This document shows, piece by piece, positions 32,453-43,091 of a DNA stretch of 64,000 nt; the first letter of the stretch is position 1, and every line of letters starts with the position of its first letter. The stretch covers positions 494,001 to 558,000 of the forward strand of contig CAJHNH020002480.1 in the NCBI GenBank assembly GCA_905116865.2. The letters run 5' to 3'. Under the pieces are notes generated by a model. The model had not been told where the DNA came from. It saw only the letters and a program-made list of their open reading frames with translations, and did no database searches. This DNA is from Candidula unifasciata (lineage: Eukaryota > Mollusca > Gastropoda > Stylommatophora > Geomitridae). The position numbers and the translations under genes are program-made.

Positions 32453-32722
32453 CAATGTAAAAGTAAAGGTAAAGGTGAGAGTATCGACTTCATTGCACCG
32501 GGCTTTTCCCATAAAGCTCAGTCTCTTTCCGCAGAACAGCCCCCTACCCGCCGAAAGCGTCGCACAGAGTACGACATCCGTATCTCCGGCGACGATCCGC
32601 CAGAGATCTCCGTACAAATTGCACTAGTTAACTGAAAGGCGCCGCCGTAAAACGAACCCACGCCCTTCAGAGCGTGAGGCAAACGGCTTGACCACTTCGT
32701 CACGAAAACCCCCATTTGTCCA
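32453..32722 (-). mobile_element. tRNA-SINE V, full copy
   Basis: On the minus strand it starts with a tRNA-like head (GTGACGAAGTGGTCAAGCCG as A box, GCGTGGGTTCGTTTTACG as B box), has a ~180 bp body (CCGGAGATACGGATGTCGTA) and ends ACCTTTACCTTTACTTTTAC. The terminal motif matches the tail of tRNA-SINE T, although head and body differ. Confidence 0.75.
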
Positions 32723-32976
32723 AGGAGGGTGGGGCATTATTTGTTGTAGCCAGAGTTAATACAGTCAGATCTTTTATCCAGCGTTGTTTGGTCAAGATAA
32801 CACTGGTCAAGTGCCATGATCTCTAAACGACATGAGGGTCAGTTATCTTCACGGATTAATATGCTGAGGTTTGAATCAGTGTTCTTCGGGCCGTTGTCCG
32901 GGCACCACCTCTAGCAGTGCCTAAAAGCGTCCTGGATATCCGTTAAAAAATATCTATATTCGCCATTCGTGTGGAG

Positions 32977-32978
<2 letters not shown>

Positions 32979-33050
<72 letters not shown>
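32979..33050. repeat. (AC)n microsatellite
   Basis: About 36 uninterrupted AC units. Confidence 0.98.
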
Positions 33051-33052
<2 letters not shown>

Positions 33053-33363
33053 TAATTCCCGGCAATGTCAGTAATAAAAAAATAAACAAAACGAACGAAC
33101 AAACAAACTTTTTTTAAAGGGTTAAGAATTGAGCACGCATGCCTGTCTAACGTTCTGCCCTTCCATTCCGTTCCTTGCATACAGTTATTCGTTCATACTT
33201 CATTTCATAGTTATTAAGAATAATAATAGTAATAATAATAATAATAAAGGGGAATTTTTTTAAATGTTTACAGCATCTGAGTCTTAATTACAAACGCTGG
33301 AACGTGATCTAATTGTACTTACATTCATGAACGTTTTGAAAAGTATAGTAGTAGTAGTAGTAG

Positions 33364-33560
33364 ATTTATACCACACTAGAACATCACACAGGCGATAAAC
33401 ACCGATGACACAAAGTGCCACCATGTGGGGATCACCCATGGAGAGGTCCCAGAAACCGCGTTCAGCCATTAGACGATATTCATGGTCAGGCTATTGCGAC
33501 CACTGGCAAGAGCCAGGGTGGAGCTTCAAATAACGAAAAATGCATCCCACAAGGGGATGA
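33364..33560 (-). repeat. repeat H copy next to a LINE
   Basis: GCGATAAACACCGATGACAC, CAAAGTGCCACCATGTGGGG, CCACTGGCAAGAGCCAGGGT. Ends just before the 5' truncation point of the LINE at about 33600. Confidence 0.85.
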
Positions 33561-33626
33561 CGGAATTACACAGATCAGGATGAAAAGTATAGAAATAAGC
33601 TATAATATAAATATCATCTGGAGAAA

Positions 33627-34754
33627 ATGGGGATGACCCAAGCACTGAGTGAACGCAGAGACACCAAGATGCTTTTACAAGCAGAAAAGTTTCTTAGTAC
33701 GCCCAGTCACCCTATGAATGAAAGATTCCAAAATTTAGCTTTGGGACGACTAAAGAGAAGTAGTTTTATCCACCAGGCCAAACGGCTCGGCAGACAAACC
33801 ACTGATTTACCTGCAACTGATAGATCCTTAAATGCTGTCCCAGAACGGACCCCCTGGAGAGAGGAGTATAAGTTTCCAATACACATCAAGACTGAAGTGA
33901 AAGGGGTATTTGACAAGGAAGAACAAAACAGTGTGCAGCGCAAAACAGCCACCCTCAGTCTACTTGATGATGAATACCCGCAGAACCTTTGGGTCCGTGT
34001 TTACACAGATGGGTCAGCAGAAAGCGCAGTCAGAAACGGAGGTGCGGGAGTGTACATTGAGTATCCTAATAATACCAGGGATACAGCCAAATTACCAACA
34101 GGAAAGCACTGTCACAACTATGATGCAGAAGTTCAAGCCATCAAGATAGCGGTAGAGAAACTACTAAATACAGGGTATTTTTCACAACCAGTGGTATTCC
34201 TGACAGATGCACAAGCAGTACTTCAGTCACTCCAGTCTGGAAAATTACCAAGCATACGGACACTATTATCCGAACTAGGCAACCGCTGTAAACTAGTAAT
34301 GCAGTGGATACCTTCCCACTGTGGAGTTCCCGGAAACGAAAGAGCTGATAAACTAGCTAAGGAAGGTGCAACTGAAGAACAACCTGACATACCAGTCTCT
34401 TATCAACAGAAGAAGAGAATGATCAAATCAATCAGAATGCCACAGAAACTGGCACAAGATGATTACCATATTATGGACAAACCAGAGCAAGTCATTATCC
34501 TTCGCCTTAGAACAAGGCACAATCGACTTCGCTGCCACATGTACAACAAATTTAAGATTGGCCAATCAGCCATGTGTACTTGTGGACTGGCACCTGAAAC
34601 AACAGATCACATCCTTCAAGACTGTCCCAGATTCAACGCTTTCAGGCAAAACCTTTGGCCAAAAGAGACACTTGTGGAAGTCAAACTTTACGGGCCGCTT
34701 AGTGAATTACAAAAGACAGTAAAATTTATACTAAAGACAGCTTTGCAGATATAG
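33627..34754 (+). CDS. LINE ORF2 C-terminal end: RNase H plus CCHC knuckle (375 codons, open)
   Basis: Uninterrupted frame from a 5'-truncated non-LTR retrotransposon, probably I-clade-like because it carries RNase H after RT. Residues 1-80 resemble the linker after RT (KMLLQAEKFL, GRLKRSSFIHQAK). RNase H about 125-255: YTDGSAESAV (Asp), NYDAEVQAI (Glu), VVFLTDAQAV (Asp), WIPSHCGVPGNERADKLAKE (final His/Asp pair), so all catalytic positions are present. A knuckle follows: CTCGLAPETTDHILQDC. The 3' UTR is short and ends near 34791 with AACGAAAGAAGAAGAAGAA. No RT domain or EN domain remains, so this copy cannot move itself. The first Met is arbitrary. Confidence 0.9.
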   Translation: MGMTQALSERRDTKMLLQAEKFLSTPSHPMNERFQNLALGRLKRSSFIHQAKRLGRQTTDLPATDRSLNAVPERTPWREEYKFPIHIKTEVKGVFDKEEQNSVQRKTATLSLLDDEYPQNLWVRVYTDGSAESAVRNGGAGVYIEYPNNTRDTAKLPTGKHCHNYDAEVQAIKIAVEKLLNTGYFSQPVVFLTDAQAVLQSLQSGKLPSIRTLLSELGNRCKLVMQWIPSHCGVPGNERADKLAKEGATEEQPDIPVSYQQKKRMIKSIRMPQKLAQDDYHIMDKPEQVIILRLRTRHNRLRCHMYNKFKIGQSAMCTCGLAPETTDHILQDCPRFNAFRQNLWPKETLVEVKLYGPLSELQKTVKFILKTALQI

Positions 34755-34794
34755 ATAATTTATTTCATACGAACGAAAGAAGAAGAAGAATTAA

Positions 34795-35990
34795 ATGTTA
34801 GTTACAAACGTTGGAATGTGTTCGACTGGCATCTTCAGTTTAAAACAACAATAAACTTCAGTTTTGGAAAAAAAAATTGAAATAAGACATCCGATGGAAA
34901 CACACCATAGGCTTAACACAGTATAATCATTTAAGCAATATGTTAAGCATTTGCTATACCTCCCATTGTATTTAAATAATAGCCAAAGGTAAGAAGGATA
35001 ATTTTTTAATATGATTTTGTGAATAAGTTTAGCTTTATTGAATAGTAGGCGTTCTTGGAGCGGTATTATCGTAAGTTCTTTATATAGCTGCGAACAGTCG
35101 TTTTCCTGAATATTAGCTATTAAACGCACAGCACTTCTTTATAGTGCTTTAAGCCGTTTGATGACTGAATTTGCACATCCATCCCATATTTTGCGGCAAT
35201 ATGGGTCTGAATATGAAAAGTATAGAATAATTTCCTAGTATTTTCATCCAGAAAGTTTAGTTGGTATACTTTTTTTGCAGTTTGCTTAACAAGTGTTTGC
35301 ACGTGGGAGTTGAAGGAAAGATTTCCATAGATAATCATGCCTAAAGCTTTGTGCTTAGTTACACTTTCCACTGGGGTGTTACCTACATAGAGTGGAAGGG
35401 TTCTATGTGAATTTAAAGTGCACAGTTTTTTCCTTGTTGTTATTAACATTGATTTTTCCTCACTAATGTTGATTTGCATGCTCCAACTAACTACGTTGCA
35501 AAGACAATTCTAGTACATTACAAGTGTGAGCATTTGTATAAATGTACAGTCATCAGCGAATCTTCTTCTTCGCGTTCACCAGCTGTACACTCTGACGGAA
35601 AGTTCTGGTTGCTCGTCCATTACTGAACTGCAGTCCTGCTCCAGAACCTGAGTGTTGCGTGTGATCAGTTTTACAGATCTCATTCTCTTGAATACACTGT
35701 TGGTTCCTTGCCTCTCCGGCAGATGCACTCCGACTTCAAAGGAAGCTCCCCAATTAGTCGACTCTTAGGACATGCTTTTGGGGAGGCAGTGGGTCTATTC
35801 TTGTTTTCCCCACAATGGGGCCCCGGAAGCCACACGGGGGACATCAGCGAATAAATCGCACGACGACGACAGACATAAGGGCAGATCATTTATGTGAATT
35901 ACAAATAAGAGGGGGCCAAGAATAGAACCCTGGGGAACTCCAGTATTCAAAGTAGTAGTCTGTAATATAGGTTTATTATGTAAAATAATT
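34795..35990 (-). pseudogene. LINE reverse transcriptase pseudogene split by a SINE
   Basis: Minus-strand order: TTTLNTGVPQGSILGPLLF (RT block 4-5 region, about 35900-35955), INDLP, then the catalytic FADD whose codons are cut by the SINE at 35562-35841, then DCTFIQ, a stop, thumb-like LGMIIYGNLSFNSHV (about 35330) and the tail domain PLQERLLFNKAKLIHKIIL. 5' truncated near 36000, with in-frame stops. The order suits a CR1/Jockey-type element and differs from the RNase H LINE it meets tail to tail at about 34793. Confidence 0.85.
35562..35841 (-). mobile_element. GAA-SINE type A inside an RT gene, exact target duplication
   Basis: Flanked by CATCAGCGAAT at 35551-35561 and 35842-35852 (11/11). 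Sense head CCCCGTGTGGCTTCCGGGGC, tail GAACGCGAAGAAGAAG. Confidence 0.95.
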
Positions 35991-36369
35991 TGTTATCAAT
36001 TAAACAAAACAAAACAAAAAAAAGTTTTAGTAATTTTAATAGGTTTGAACTCACTTTCATTGTTACTAGCTTTCTGATAAGAGAAATGGAATGGCTGTTT
36101 TTGCAACTCTTCGTCTATCAGAAACAGCTATCTGGGTCCCTTGTATTCTATTGTCTAACCTGTAAGGTACCACAGATGTCGCATCAGCTGAAAATAGTAA
36201 CTTGGTACCAGAACCTGTGTTTTGATTATACATCCTTCCCCCCCCCCCCCCCCCCGACCCCCTCCCCTAGCTTTTCTGACCCTAATTACAGTTGCTTTTA
36301 AACTTTTTTGCTGTTATTTTAAGATATATTAATAAAGTAACAAAAAGTGATTAGGCTGCCTAGTTGACC

Positions 36370-36440
36370 ATGTTCTTAGTGCACTTGTTTTAAAGCGAGG
36401 CGCACATGCCGTCTGGTGGTGACAGGTTCGATTCCCGGTA
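36370..36440 (+). mobile_element. tRNA-like SINE head
   Basis: A perfect B-box consensus (AGGTTCGATTCCCGGT) preceded by a tRNA-like GTTTTAAAGCGAGGCGCACA. No cloverleaf with a proper acceptor stem is evident, so I read it as a SINE head, not a tRNA gene. Confidence 0.5.
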
Positions 36441-36449
36441 CGGTAACTA

Positions 36450-37770
36450 TAGCTTTCGATTTTTATGTTGTTTAGTGTGTTCTTCTATATTTCTACTTCT
36501 TTCTATGAGTGCCGATTAATATATTTTATGCTTTAAAAAAAAATTAATATATAATATTTAACGGCCTCAAGATTTCCCACTCTGTTTATTTATTTTAAGG
36601 TAGGACGAACGCGGTACAACAGTATATCGGCAATTAAGGAAGTTGGTATAACATATTATTCTAGCTGGAGTCATGTCAAATCAAGTATTGTCGCTGGACT
36701 GGTGTTTAAAAGCTACATTCAGAAAAGAGCTTACTCAAATTTTAATTATCTGTGGACTAGTCTGCGGGACAATTCCGTTTTACCCGTCCACGGTTATGTA
36801 AACTTTGAAGAACACTGGTTTGAACTGTACAGCTGAAAGATAACACACGTCAGAGAATGCCGCTAGAATAGACATTTGGGCGGTTAATGTTGACCTTCTT
36901 TTGTCAACTCATATCAGGCTCGCCGCAACCTGGGAGCCTCAAGAAATAAAATAAATGTGCTGGGGTTTGGTGGGGTCTCAGTATATGCTAGGGTTGGCTT
37001 GTTAGGGTATCAAAATATGCTGAATTTGGCTTGTTGCGATCACAAAATATACCAGGGCAGGCTTGCTGGGTTCAAAGCATATACTAGGTTTCGATTTGCC
37101 ACGTCAAGAAAACATGCAACTAGTCTTTTGTTTAAACTCCTGGTAAGCTCAAGATGGTGCGTTCAGTGTTCAGCATTGACTCGTTGCCAAATTGGAATCT
37201 TTAGGAGTCTATTAGCGCTGTGTTGACGAAGGGGATATTGTTTCATGAAGGTGTGTTAATCTCCTGCTGGGAAACAACATGCCTAGACGTTTAATTACTT
37301 CTAAACTTATATTATTCTTCACATAGACGTAAAGTCAAGTGACAAATCTCAGTAACACTGATATTATTGACATACTGTTTGTGTGTGCGTATGTATATGT
37401 GTAAGCGCATGGCTGTGTATGTGTGTACGTCTTCTTCTTGAACTGCTGTCTGATTTACACCGACGGACAATTTTTGTGATAGAACTGACTTTTTATGAGT
37501 TTCATGCATGTGCGTGTGTATGTGTGTGTGTGTGTGTGTGCGCTGCGTGTGCAGGTGGCGTTTTACTGAGTGACGTCTAGAAACAAGGTTGCGGTACTCA
37601 TTAGCGTTGCAAAAAAATGATGCCCAGAAAAAGGTGGTAATACTGCGCACTGACAGAAAAGCCTTACATGTATACAATATAAGGTGATTTAAAAAAATAA
37701 AATAAAAACCATGGGTGACTGCAATCAAGCGGGTATCAATCAAATAACCCCCTGACCCATGACTAAGATT
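36450..37770. other. stretch without a recognised gene
   Basis: AT-rich start; at 36957-37080 a ~36 bp motif (GGCTTGTTRGGRTCWCAAAATAT) recurs imperfectly three or four times; (GT)n-rich DNA at 37376-37560. No gene seen. Confidence 0.45.
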
Positions 37771-37774
37771 GAGC

Positions 37775-38020
37775 CACCGTCGTGTAGCGGCTAGACGCTC
37801 GCCCGTGGTTCTGAAGGCCGTGGATTCAAATCTAGACGGCGCTGCTCTTTTGTCTCCTTTCAAAAATGACCGTGGCTTCCACGTCCAACCAGCCTTAAAT
37901 GTGTACCAGATAGAAGTCACTGGAAGTAAAGGCGGCCAGCGTGGTGATCGCAACATCACCCATTAAGTGCCGATTGATCTATAAGATATAGGCCTAGCCC
38001 TATATGCCCTGTATGGGGTT
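37775..38020 (+). mobile_element. tRNA-SINE T copy with good head
   Basis: Head CGTGTAGCGGCTAGACGCTC and CCGTGGATTCAAATC (A and B boxes), then GAAGTAAAGGCGGCCAGCGT, AAGTGCCGATTGATCTATAA and ATAGGCCTAGCCCTATATGC. The terminal CTTTACTTTT is missing. Confidence 0.85.
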
Positions 38021-38418
38021 AGGCGTCTAGATGTCTCAGTCTCCGTGTTCTGGTGATTATTCTTTATAGTCTATGCAAGTCTTGTCTTTATCAACCGTAT
38101 GTGCTTTACTGGACAGCAGATGTTACCAAGCTCTAATCATTATACTCATATATTGATCTATGTCAGGAACTAAAATAATTCGTTTGGGTGTGAAGTGGAT
38201 AATTGCTTATGGATCTGCAAAGAACACACCTCATTAACGGTGTAGGAAAAGTACGCTAGTGAAAAACAAAATCTGACATTGTTATATTCAGATCAGTGAA
38301 ATGTAGTCTTGAAGGCACACTGTGCCTGCAAGAGCTCATTTTACAAAATATATCGTTCCGTAATATTTTTGACACCATTTAGTGCTCTCTAATTTGTTTT
38401 TGCCTTAGTAATTTTTTC

Positions 38419-39077
38419 ATCATCTCCTCCTCCTCCTCCTCCTCCTCCTTCTTCTTCTTCTTCTTCTTCTTCTTCTTCTTCTTCTTCTTCTTCTTCTTCT
38501 TCTTCTTCTTCTTCTTCTTCTTCTTCTTCTTCTTCTTCTTCTTCTTCTTCTTCTTCTTCTTCTTCTTCTTTCTTCTTCTTCTTCTTCTTCTTCTTCTTCT
38601 TCTTCTTCTTCTTCTTCTTCTTCTTCTTCTTCTTCTTCTTCTTCTTCTTCTTCTTCTTCTTCTTCTTCTTCTTCTTCTTCTTCTTCTTCTTCTTCTTCTT
38701 CTTCTTCTTCTTCTTCTTCTTCTTCTTCTTCTTCTTCTTCTTCTTCTTCTTCTTCTTCTTCTTCTTCTTCTTCTTCTTCTTCTTCTTCTTCTTCTTCTTC
38801 TTCTTCTTCTTCTTCTTCTTCTTCTTCTTCTTCTTCTTCTTCTTCTTCTTCTTCTTCTTCTTCTTCTTCTTCTTCTTCTTCTTCTTCTTCTTCTTCTTCT
38901 GCTGCTTCTTCTTCTTCTCTTCTTCTTCTTCTTCTTCTTCTTCTTCTTCTTCTTCTTCTTCTTCTTCTTCTTCTTCTTCTTCTTCTTCTTCTTCTTCTTC
39001 TTCTTCTTCTTCTTCTTCTTCTTCTTCTTCTTCTTCTTCTTCTTCTTCTACTACTACTACTTCTACTTCTTCTTCTC
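38419..39077. repeat. ~660 bp (TTC)n/(GAA)n microsatellite
   Basis: A short TCC run (about 38423-38448), then some 200 TTC units with a few interruptions (for example GCTGC near 38901 and TACTACTAC near 39050). On the minus strand it gives a false poly-Lys/poly-Glu frame. It continues directly into the GAA tail of a SINE at 39078. Confidence 0.97.
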
Positions 39078-39150
39078 CATTTGCCTTTAAAAGGGTCGTT
39101 CGCAAGTGGTATTGTGGTCTACAGCTAAGATGTGATATCTGTGTTGTGTC
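39078..39150 (-). mobile_element. GAA-SINE type B, 3' end seeding the TTC tract
   Basis: CATTTGCCTTTAAAAGGGTC, TATTGTGGTCTACAGCTAAG and GATATCTG are the reverse complement of the type-B 3' end; its (GAA)n tail is the TTC tract to the left. Confidence 0.78.
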
Positions 39151-39479
39151 TGTGTGTATGTGTTCTACATGTGATGGTGTGTATACCTGTTGTGTGTGTG
39201 TATCATCAATATATGCGCCTCTGGGTGTGTAAGAGTGATTTGTGTGTGCTTGTGTGTGTCTGTAATGTGTGAGTGTTTGTGCATGTATATTTGAAGGTAT
39301 GCATTTGTCATCTTTGCTTTTGTACTTTTTTTTGCTATTTACATTTGTACAATGAATTTTCATGTATGAATCAAATAAACTTGATATATAAAATGCAACT
39401 GTTGTTTGAACGATGAATGATTGGAAAGGCCGAATGTAATACAGAATTACGTGCCTAATTTCTAACCCTTTTTTACTTA

Positions 39480-39625
39480 GCCATGGTTGGTTGGTTTTTG
39501 TGGCTATGGTTTTTACAGGATGAGGTAGCCAACCTCAAGCCCAACCCTACCCTTAGTCGCCTCTTACGACATGCCTGGTAGGGTGCATTGTCACTATTCT
39601 TTGCTTCCCGTGAAGGCCCTGGTGA
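39480..39625 (-). mobile_element. GAA-SINE type C (head plus third 3' module)
   Basis: Reverse orientation. The head (TCACGGGAAGCAAAGAATAG, GGCATGTCGTAAGAGGCGAC) is as in types A and B, but the module after the joint reads TAGGGTTGGGCTTGAGGTTG and GCTACCTCATCCTGTAAAAA. A fragment of the same module occurs near 12085. Confidence 0.65.
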
Positions 39626-39849
39626 CACCCTGTGGAAATAAAGTTTGTTCGTTCGTTCGTGTTAAGAAACATTCGCCCCCCCCCCTTTCCATCGCCAAGC
39701 CCCCTTTACCCCCTTTCCTAACCTACACGAGGACATAAAGAATATAACATTATGAACCTTATTAGTCTCTTGTTGTTTAAGGCAGAATGTGCACAAACAA
39801 GAGTCCGAACATGGAATTGAGGGGGAAGATTGGCGGTGCCGCGTCCACA

Positions 39850-40300
39850 ATAGATGGTGGCTGCACATGTTAAGCATTCATTCATGGCTGACACCTTCAG
39901 CATAATCAAACGACATATAACTAAAATGTGGAAACTTCATTTGCAAGGGAGCACTAAAGGCAGAGATGCCTACAACAACCTTAAAAAGCCCAGCCTTAAC
40001 ACACAGGTACGGGACAAACTGAAAATCCCAGCTAACAAACTACTATAGAGAGCTAGGTTAGGGTGGCATCCAGAGAAATTTACATCTCCACTTTGTCTGG
40101 ACTGCTTTCAAGATAATACAACAGAGCATTATATAATAAACTGCACTAAATATAAATTAGAGAGGAAACCCATTGAGGAGTATTTTCTCAAACGCAAACA
40201 ACAGATTACTGCAAACAAATGTTTAAAGGTAGATAGCAATAAAGACATCCAAAAACTGGTTAAACAGTTCCTTATTAAAACAAACCAAAACTAAAAAGAC
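39850..40300 (+). pseudogene. LINE C-terminal fragment with CCHC knuckle
   Basis: Plus frame: HSFMADTFSIIKRHITKMW, then after a stop RARLGWHPEKFTSPLCLDCF, NTTEHYIINCTKYKLER (Cys-Cys-His-Cys), ending QFLIKTNQN. This is the region behind RNase H in another non-LTR family. Confidence 0.75.
40094..40177 (+). repeat. left arm of an 84 bp inverted repeat
   Basis: Pairs with 40536-40619: TGTCTGGACTGCTTTCAAGA .. to .. AGAGAGGAAACCCATTGAG. One mismatch is visible. This arm lies inside the LINE fragment at 39850-40300. Confidence 0.93.
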
Positions 40301-40535
40301 CAGATTAAGGATTTACCCAGTACAGCAGAACTAACTGATCAGATGGTAACTCTGGACACCCTAGCGTAAGGGAGGTAGTGTAAGTATGATGAGTGCATAG
40401 AAGTGAACATGGATTCATACACAAGGATGAGTGCGTGTAGTATGAGTGCATTTATGTAAAGGATGGATACATAAGACACGGTGTATGTAGGCGGATGGTA
40501 AGGGAACACGTATGGACAGAACAGTGGGAATATAG

Positions 40536-40619
40536 CTCAATGGGTTTCCTCTCTAATTTATATTTAGTGCAGTTTATTATATAATGCTCTATTGTATTAT
40601 CTTGAAAGCAGTCCAGACA
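40536..40619 (-). repeat. right arm of an 84 bp inverted repeat
   Basis: Reverse complement of 40094-40177, starting CTCAATGGGTTTCCTCTCTA. The spacer between the arms is 358 bp. Confidence 0.93.
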
Positions 40620-40639
40620 TATAGAAATGTATTACTGTA

Positions 40640-42180
40640 TGCATGTATATGTGGGTATGAGTGTGCATGTGTGTATATATATGGGAGCATGTATATTTAT
40701 ATATTTGTGTGTGTATGAATGACAGTGCACTCAAAGAACCCATAAATTGTGTTGCTGCATGTCTGTTAATTAATGAGAACAAATGGAATGAAGTGTGTAC
40801 GCAGCAAGAACGTCATCAACACACATCATCCACCAGAACATGATAAGACAGTACCGGACAGGTCACATGTCAGTAACGGGACATAACTTAAAAGTGACAC
40901 GACCAGAAATTACAGACATAGCGACACAAAACGCACAAGACATGGAAGAGTGAATGTCACTCGTTTCTTATGAATGTAAGTACAGGCATAGGTAGACGCA
41001 TATGAAAGAGTTTGCGTGTGTACGTAATGTTAATTAGGTTTGCATACACGGATAAGTATGTAAGGAACTGCCAATTTGTAGTGTTGTCTGTGTGTATGAG
41101 TACTCGAGTGCATGTACGCACACACCTAGTTGGGTGCGTCCATGTACTCCGGGGATTCATACACAAAACCATCCCATTCCACAGCATCCATTCAACATGC
41201 ACATGACCGACAGGTCTCACAACAAGATTTGACTGACAGCAAATAGGGAAAACAAGTGACTCGATAATGACAGGACTAGAACGCATAACCACCAATACCA
41301 CCCCATCACTGGGATGATAGCAAAGGTTGGTAACGTGATATACATAGTCCTGGCAAAAGGCCACGCTAGAATCCAGCAAGACGGCAACGACGAGAAATGA
41401 CTGAATGGCCTCCCGCCCCCTTTCCCCCCACCTTTCCCTAACTCTTTCGGATGCACTATGAGTTTAACCCCCCAACCCATTCCCACAGAGAGCACTTGAG
41501 TTCGTTATCCAAAAAGCCACAGCAATTCTCATTGCCGAACATTTGGATCTCAAAGCGTGAGCTGGATGCTCCGGTTATTTGGTATTTACGTACACCGGAG
41601 CTTAGCTGTCAACACAACCCGATCACATAATAACAAATGACGACTGGACCCCCTTAAGGCTCCACATAAACTCTCACACACATATCCATTACATGACTAA
41701 CCCGTTCATATTACAGGAAGACAACTATAAGACCACTATGATCACACGCGGAAAATTTTCACATTTCGGAACTATTCAAATTCAAAAACTGTTTTCAGTA
41801 CTTTTTGGCAAAATTAAAATACTCAAAATTTTAAAACAATAAATGGTGGTCCAAAGGACGTTGTGTATGGAAGCTCGCTCCCCTTCAAGATACGCCTAGT
41901 CAGATCAAAGGGAGACAAAACAAGCAGGAAACACCAAGAAAGAAGAAGAAAGACATGCACCAGTGACAACAGGTTGGAGGACGAGCGGTTTGATTCGTAT
42001 GGAGGCATCAAGCCCAGAAATGGCACAAACACTAGAATTCAGTCACGAAAGTGACGCAAATAACCCAGACCAAAAATATAGGCGGAGACTGCTAGCAGCC
42101 TCGGCTAGCTAGCAGCAGTCTGAACGTGGTCGAGCTTTTCTTTTTTTTTTTTTTCTCAAAAGGACTTGGACTTGGACTGA
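40640..42180. other. stretch without a recognised gene
   Basis: GT/CA-rich simple DNA at 40640-40720, then unique-looking sequence. The longest frame (40957-41379, minus) has no familiar domain and no splice context. I assign nothing. Confidence 0.4.
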
Positions 42181-42189
42181 CACCTTCAA

Positions 42190-42365
42190 CCCCCACAGGA
42201 CATCACATGGAGCGATAAACACCTGGGGACACAAAGTGCCACTATTCGGGGACAGGTCTCAGAAACCCCTTTCAACCCATAGGTTGAGTTATATTAGGGC
42301 CCCCGGCTACAGCCTGTGGGTGGCTTTAAAACAACAAAATTGCGTTGGGACGCAGTATTGTGAAT
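42190..42365 (-). repeat. repeat H copy
   Basis: ACAGGACATCACATGGAGCG, AAGTGCCACTATTCGGGG, AACCCCTTTCAACCCATAG, CCCCGGCTACAGCCTGTGGG. More diverged than the 29903 pair. Confidence 0.8.
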
Positions 42366-42434
42366 TTCAATATATATCATTCATTGCTGTCTTTGGGAGT
42401 ATTATATGGCCAGGCCCCAACTGATTAAATTCAA

Positions 42435-42600
42435 CTCCTCTAGGACCACACAACTTGAGATAAACACCGGGTGACACAAAGTGCCACCATTCGGAGGAGA
42501 ATCGCCGCGGAGCAAGTCCCAGAACCCCGTTCACCCGTTAAGTAATATTTAGGGCTCCCGACGACAGCCAGGGGGAGGGGGGAGGGAGGGGGGCTTCAAA
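42435..42600 (-). repeat. repeat H copy
   Basis: CTCTAGGACCACACAACTTG, GGGTGACACAAAGTGCCACC, CCCCGTTCACCCGTTAAGTA, then CGACGACAGCCAGGGGGAGG with a G-rich extension. Confidence 0.8.
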
Positions 42601-42916
42601 ATTAGAAGAAGAAACATTGGGTCCCATATTGGGCGGGTTTTAAGGGCGAGGCGTCAGTCTCTTTAACGGTGCGACTCCCTTACCAGTGTCCGAAAACCGC
42701 GGCAGCAGTTCGACTGAAGTCAAACCTCGTGCATCAATAATTCGGAAAATCCCTCCCTAAGCTTTGTAGCCGCATAGATAACAGATTAAAAATCCCAATA
42801 TAACATAAGAAAATATATCTTTAATCGAATTACAAACGGTTAAAATAGGCAACAGCTGCGAAAAGGGGATTCGAAACCTTCATTCCCAGAAAATTTACAA
42901 GGAGACTAACTGGACC

Positions 42917-42958
42917 CGCACGCACGCACGCACGCACGCACATACACACACACATACA

Positions 42959-43024
<66 letters not shown>
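42917..43024. repeat. (CGCA)n, (CA)n and (CT)n microsatellites in series
   Basis: About six CGCA units, ACACAC, then about 31 CT units (42962-43023). Confidence 0.97.
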
Positions 43025-43029
<5 letters not shown>

Positions 43030-43091
43030 TTTCAGTATTTGCTTTTACATTTAATTGTATTTCATGCAATTAGGACTCACTAACTTTTTAC

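Noticed and set aside
36370..36440. tRNA gene candidate with perfect B box
   Set aside because: No acceptor stem or full cloverleaf could be drawn; more likely a SINE head. The same applies to heads at 8505, 10590, 14078, 17665, 32640, 44507 and 58275.
38389..39363. 324-codon frame of poly-Lys and poly-Glu
   Set aside because: Produced by the GAA/TTC tract; the flanks are a SINE end and GT-rich DNA.
40957..41379. 140-codon minus-strand frame
   Set aside because: No domain, no splice context, composition like its surroundings; chance frame.
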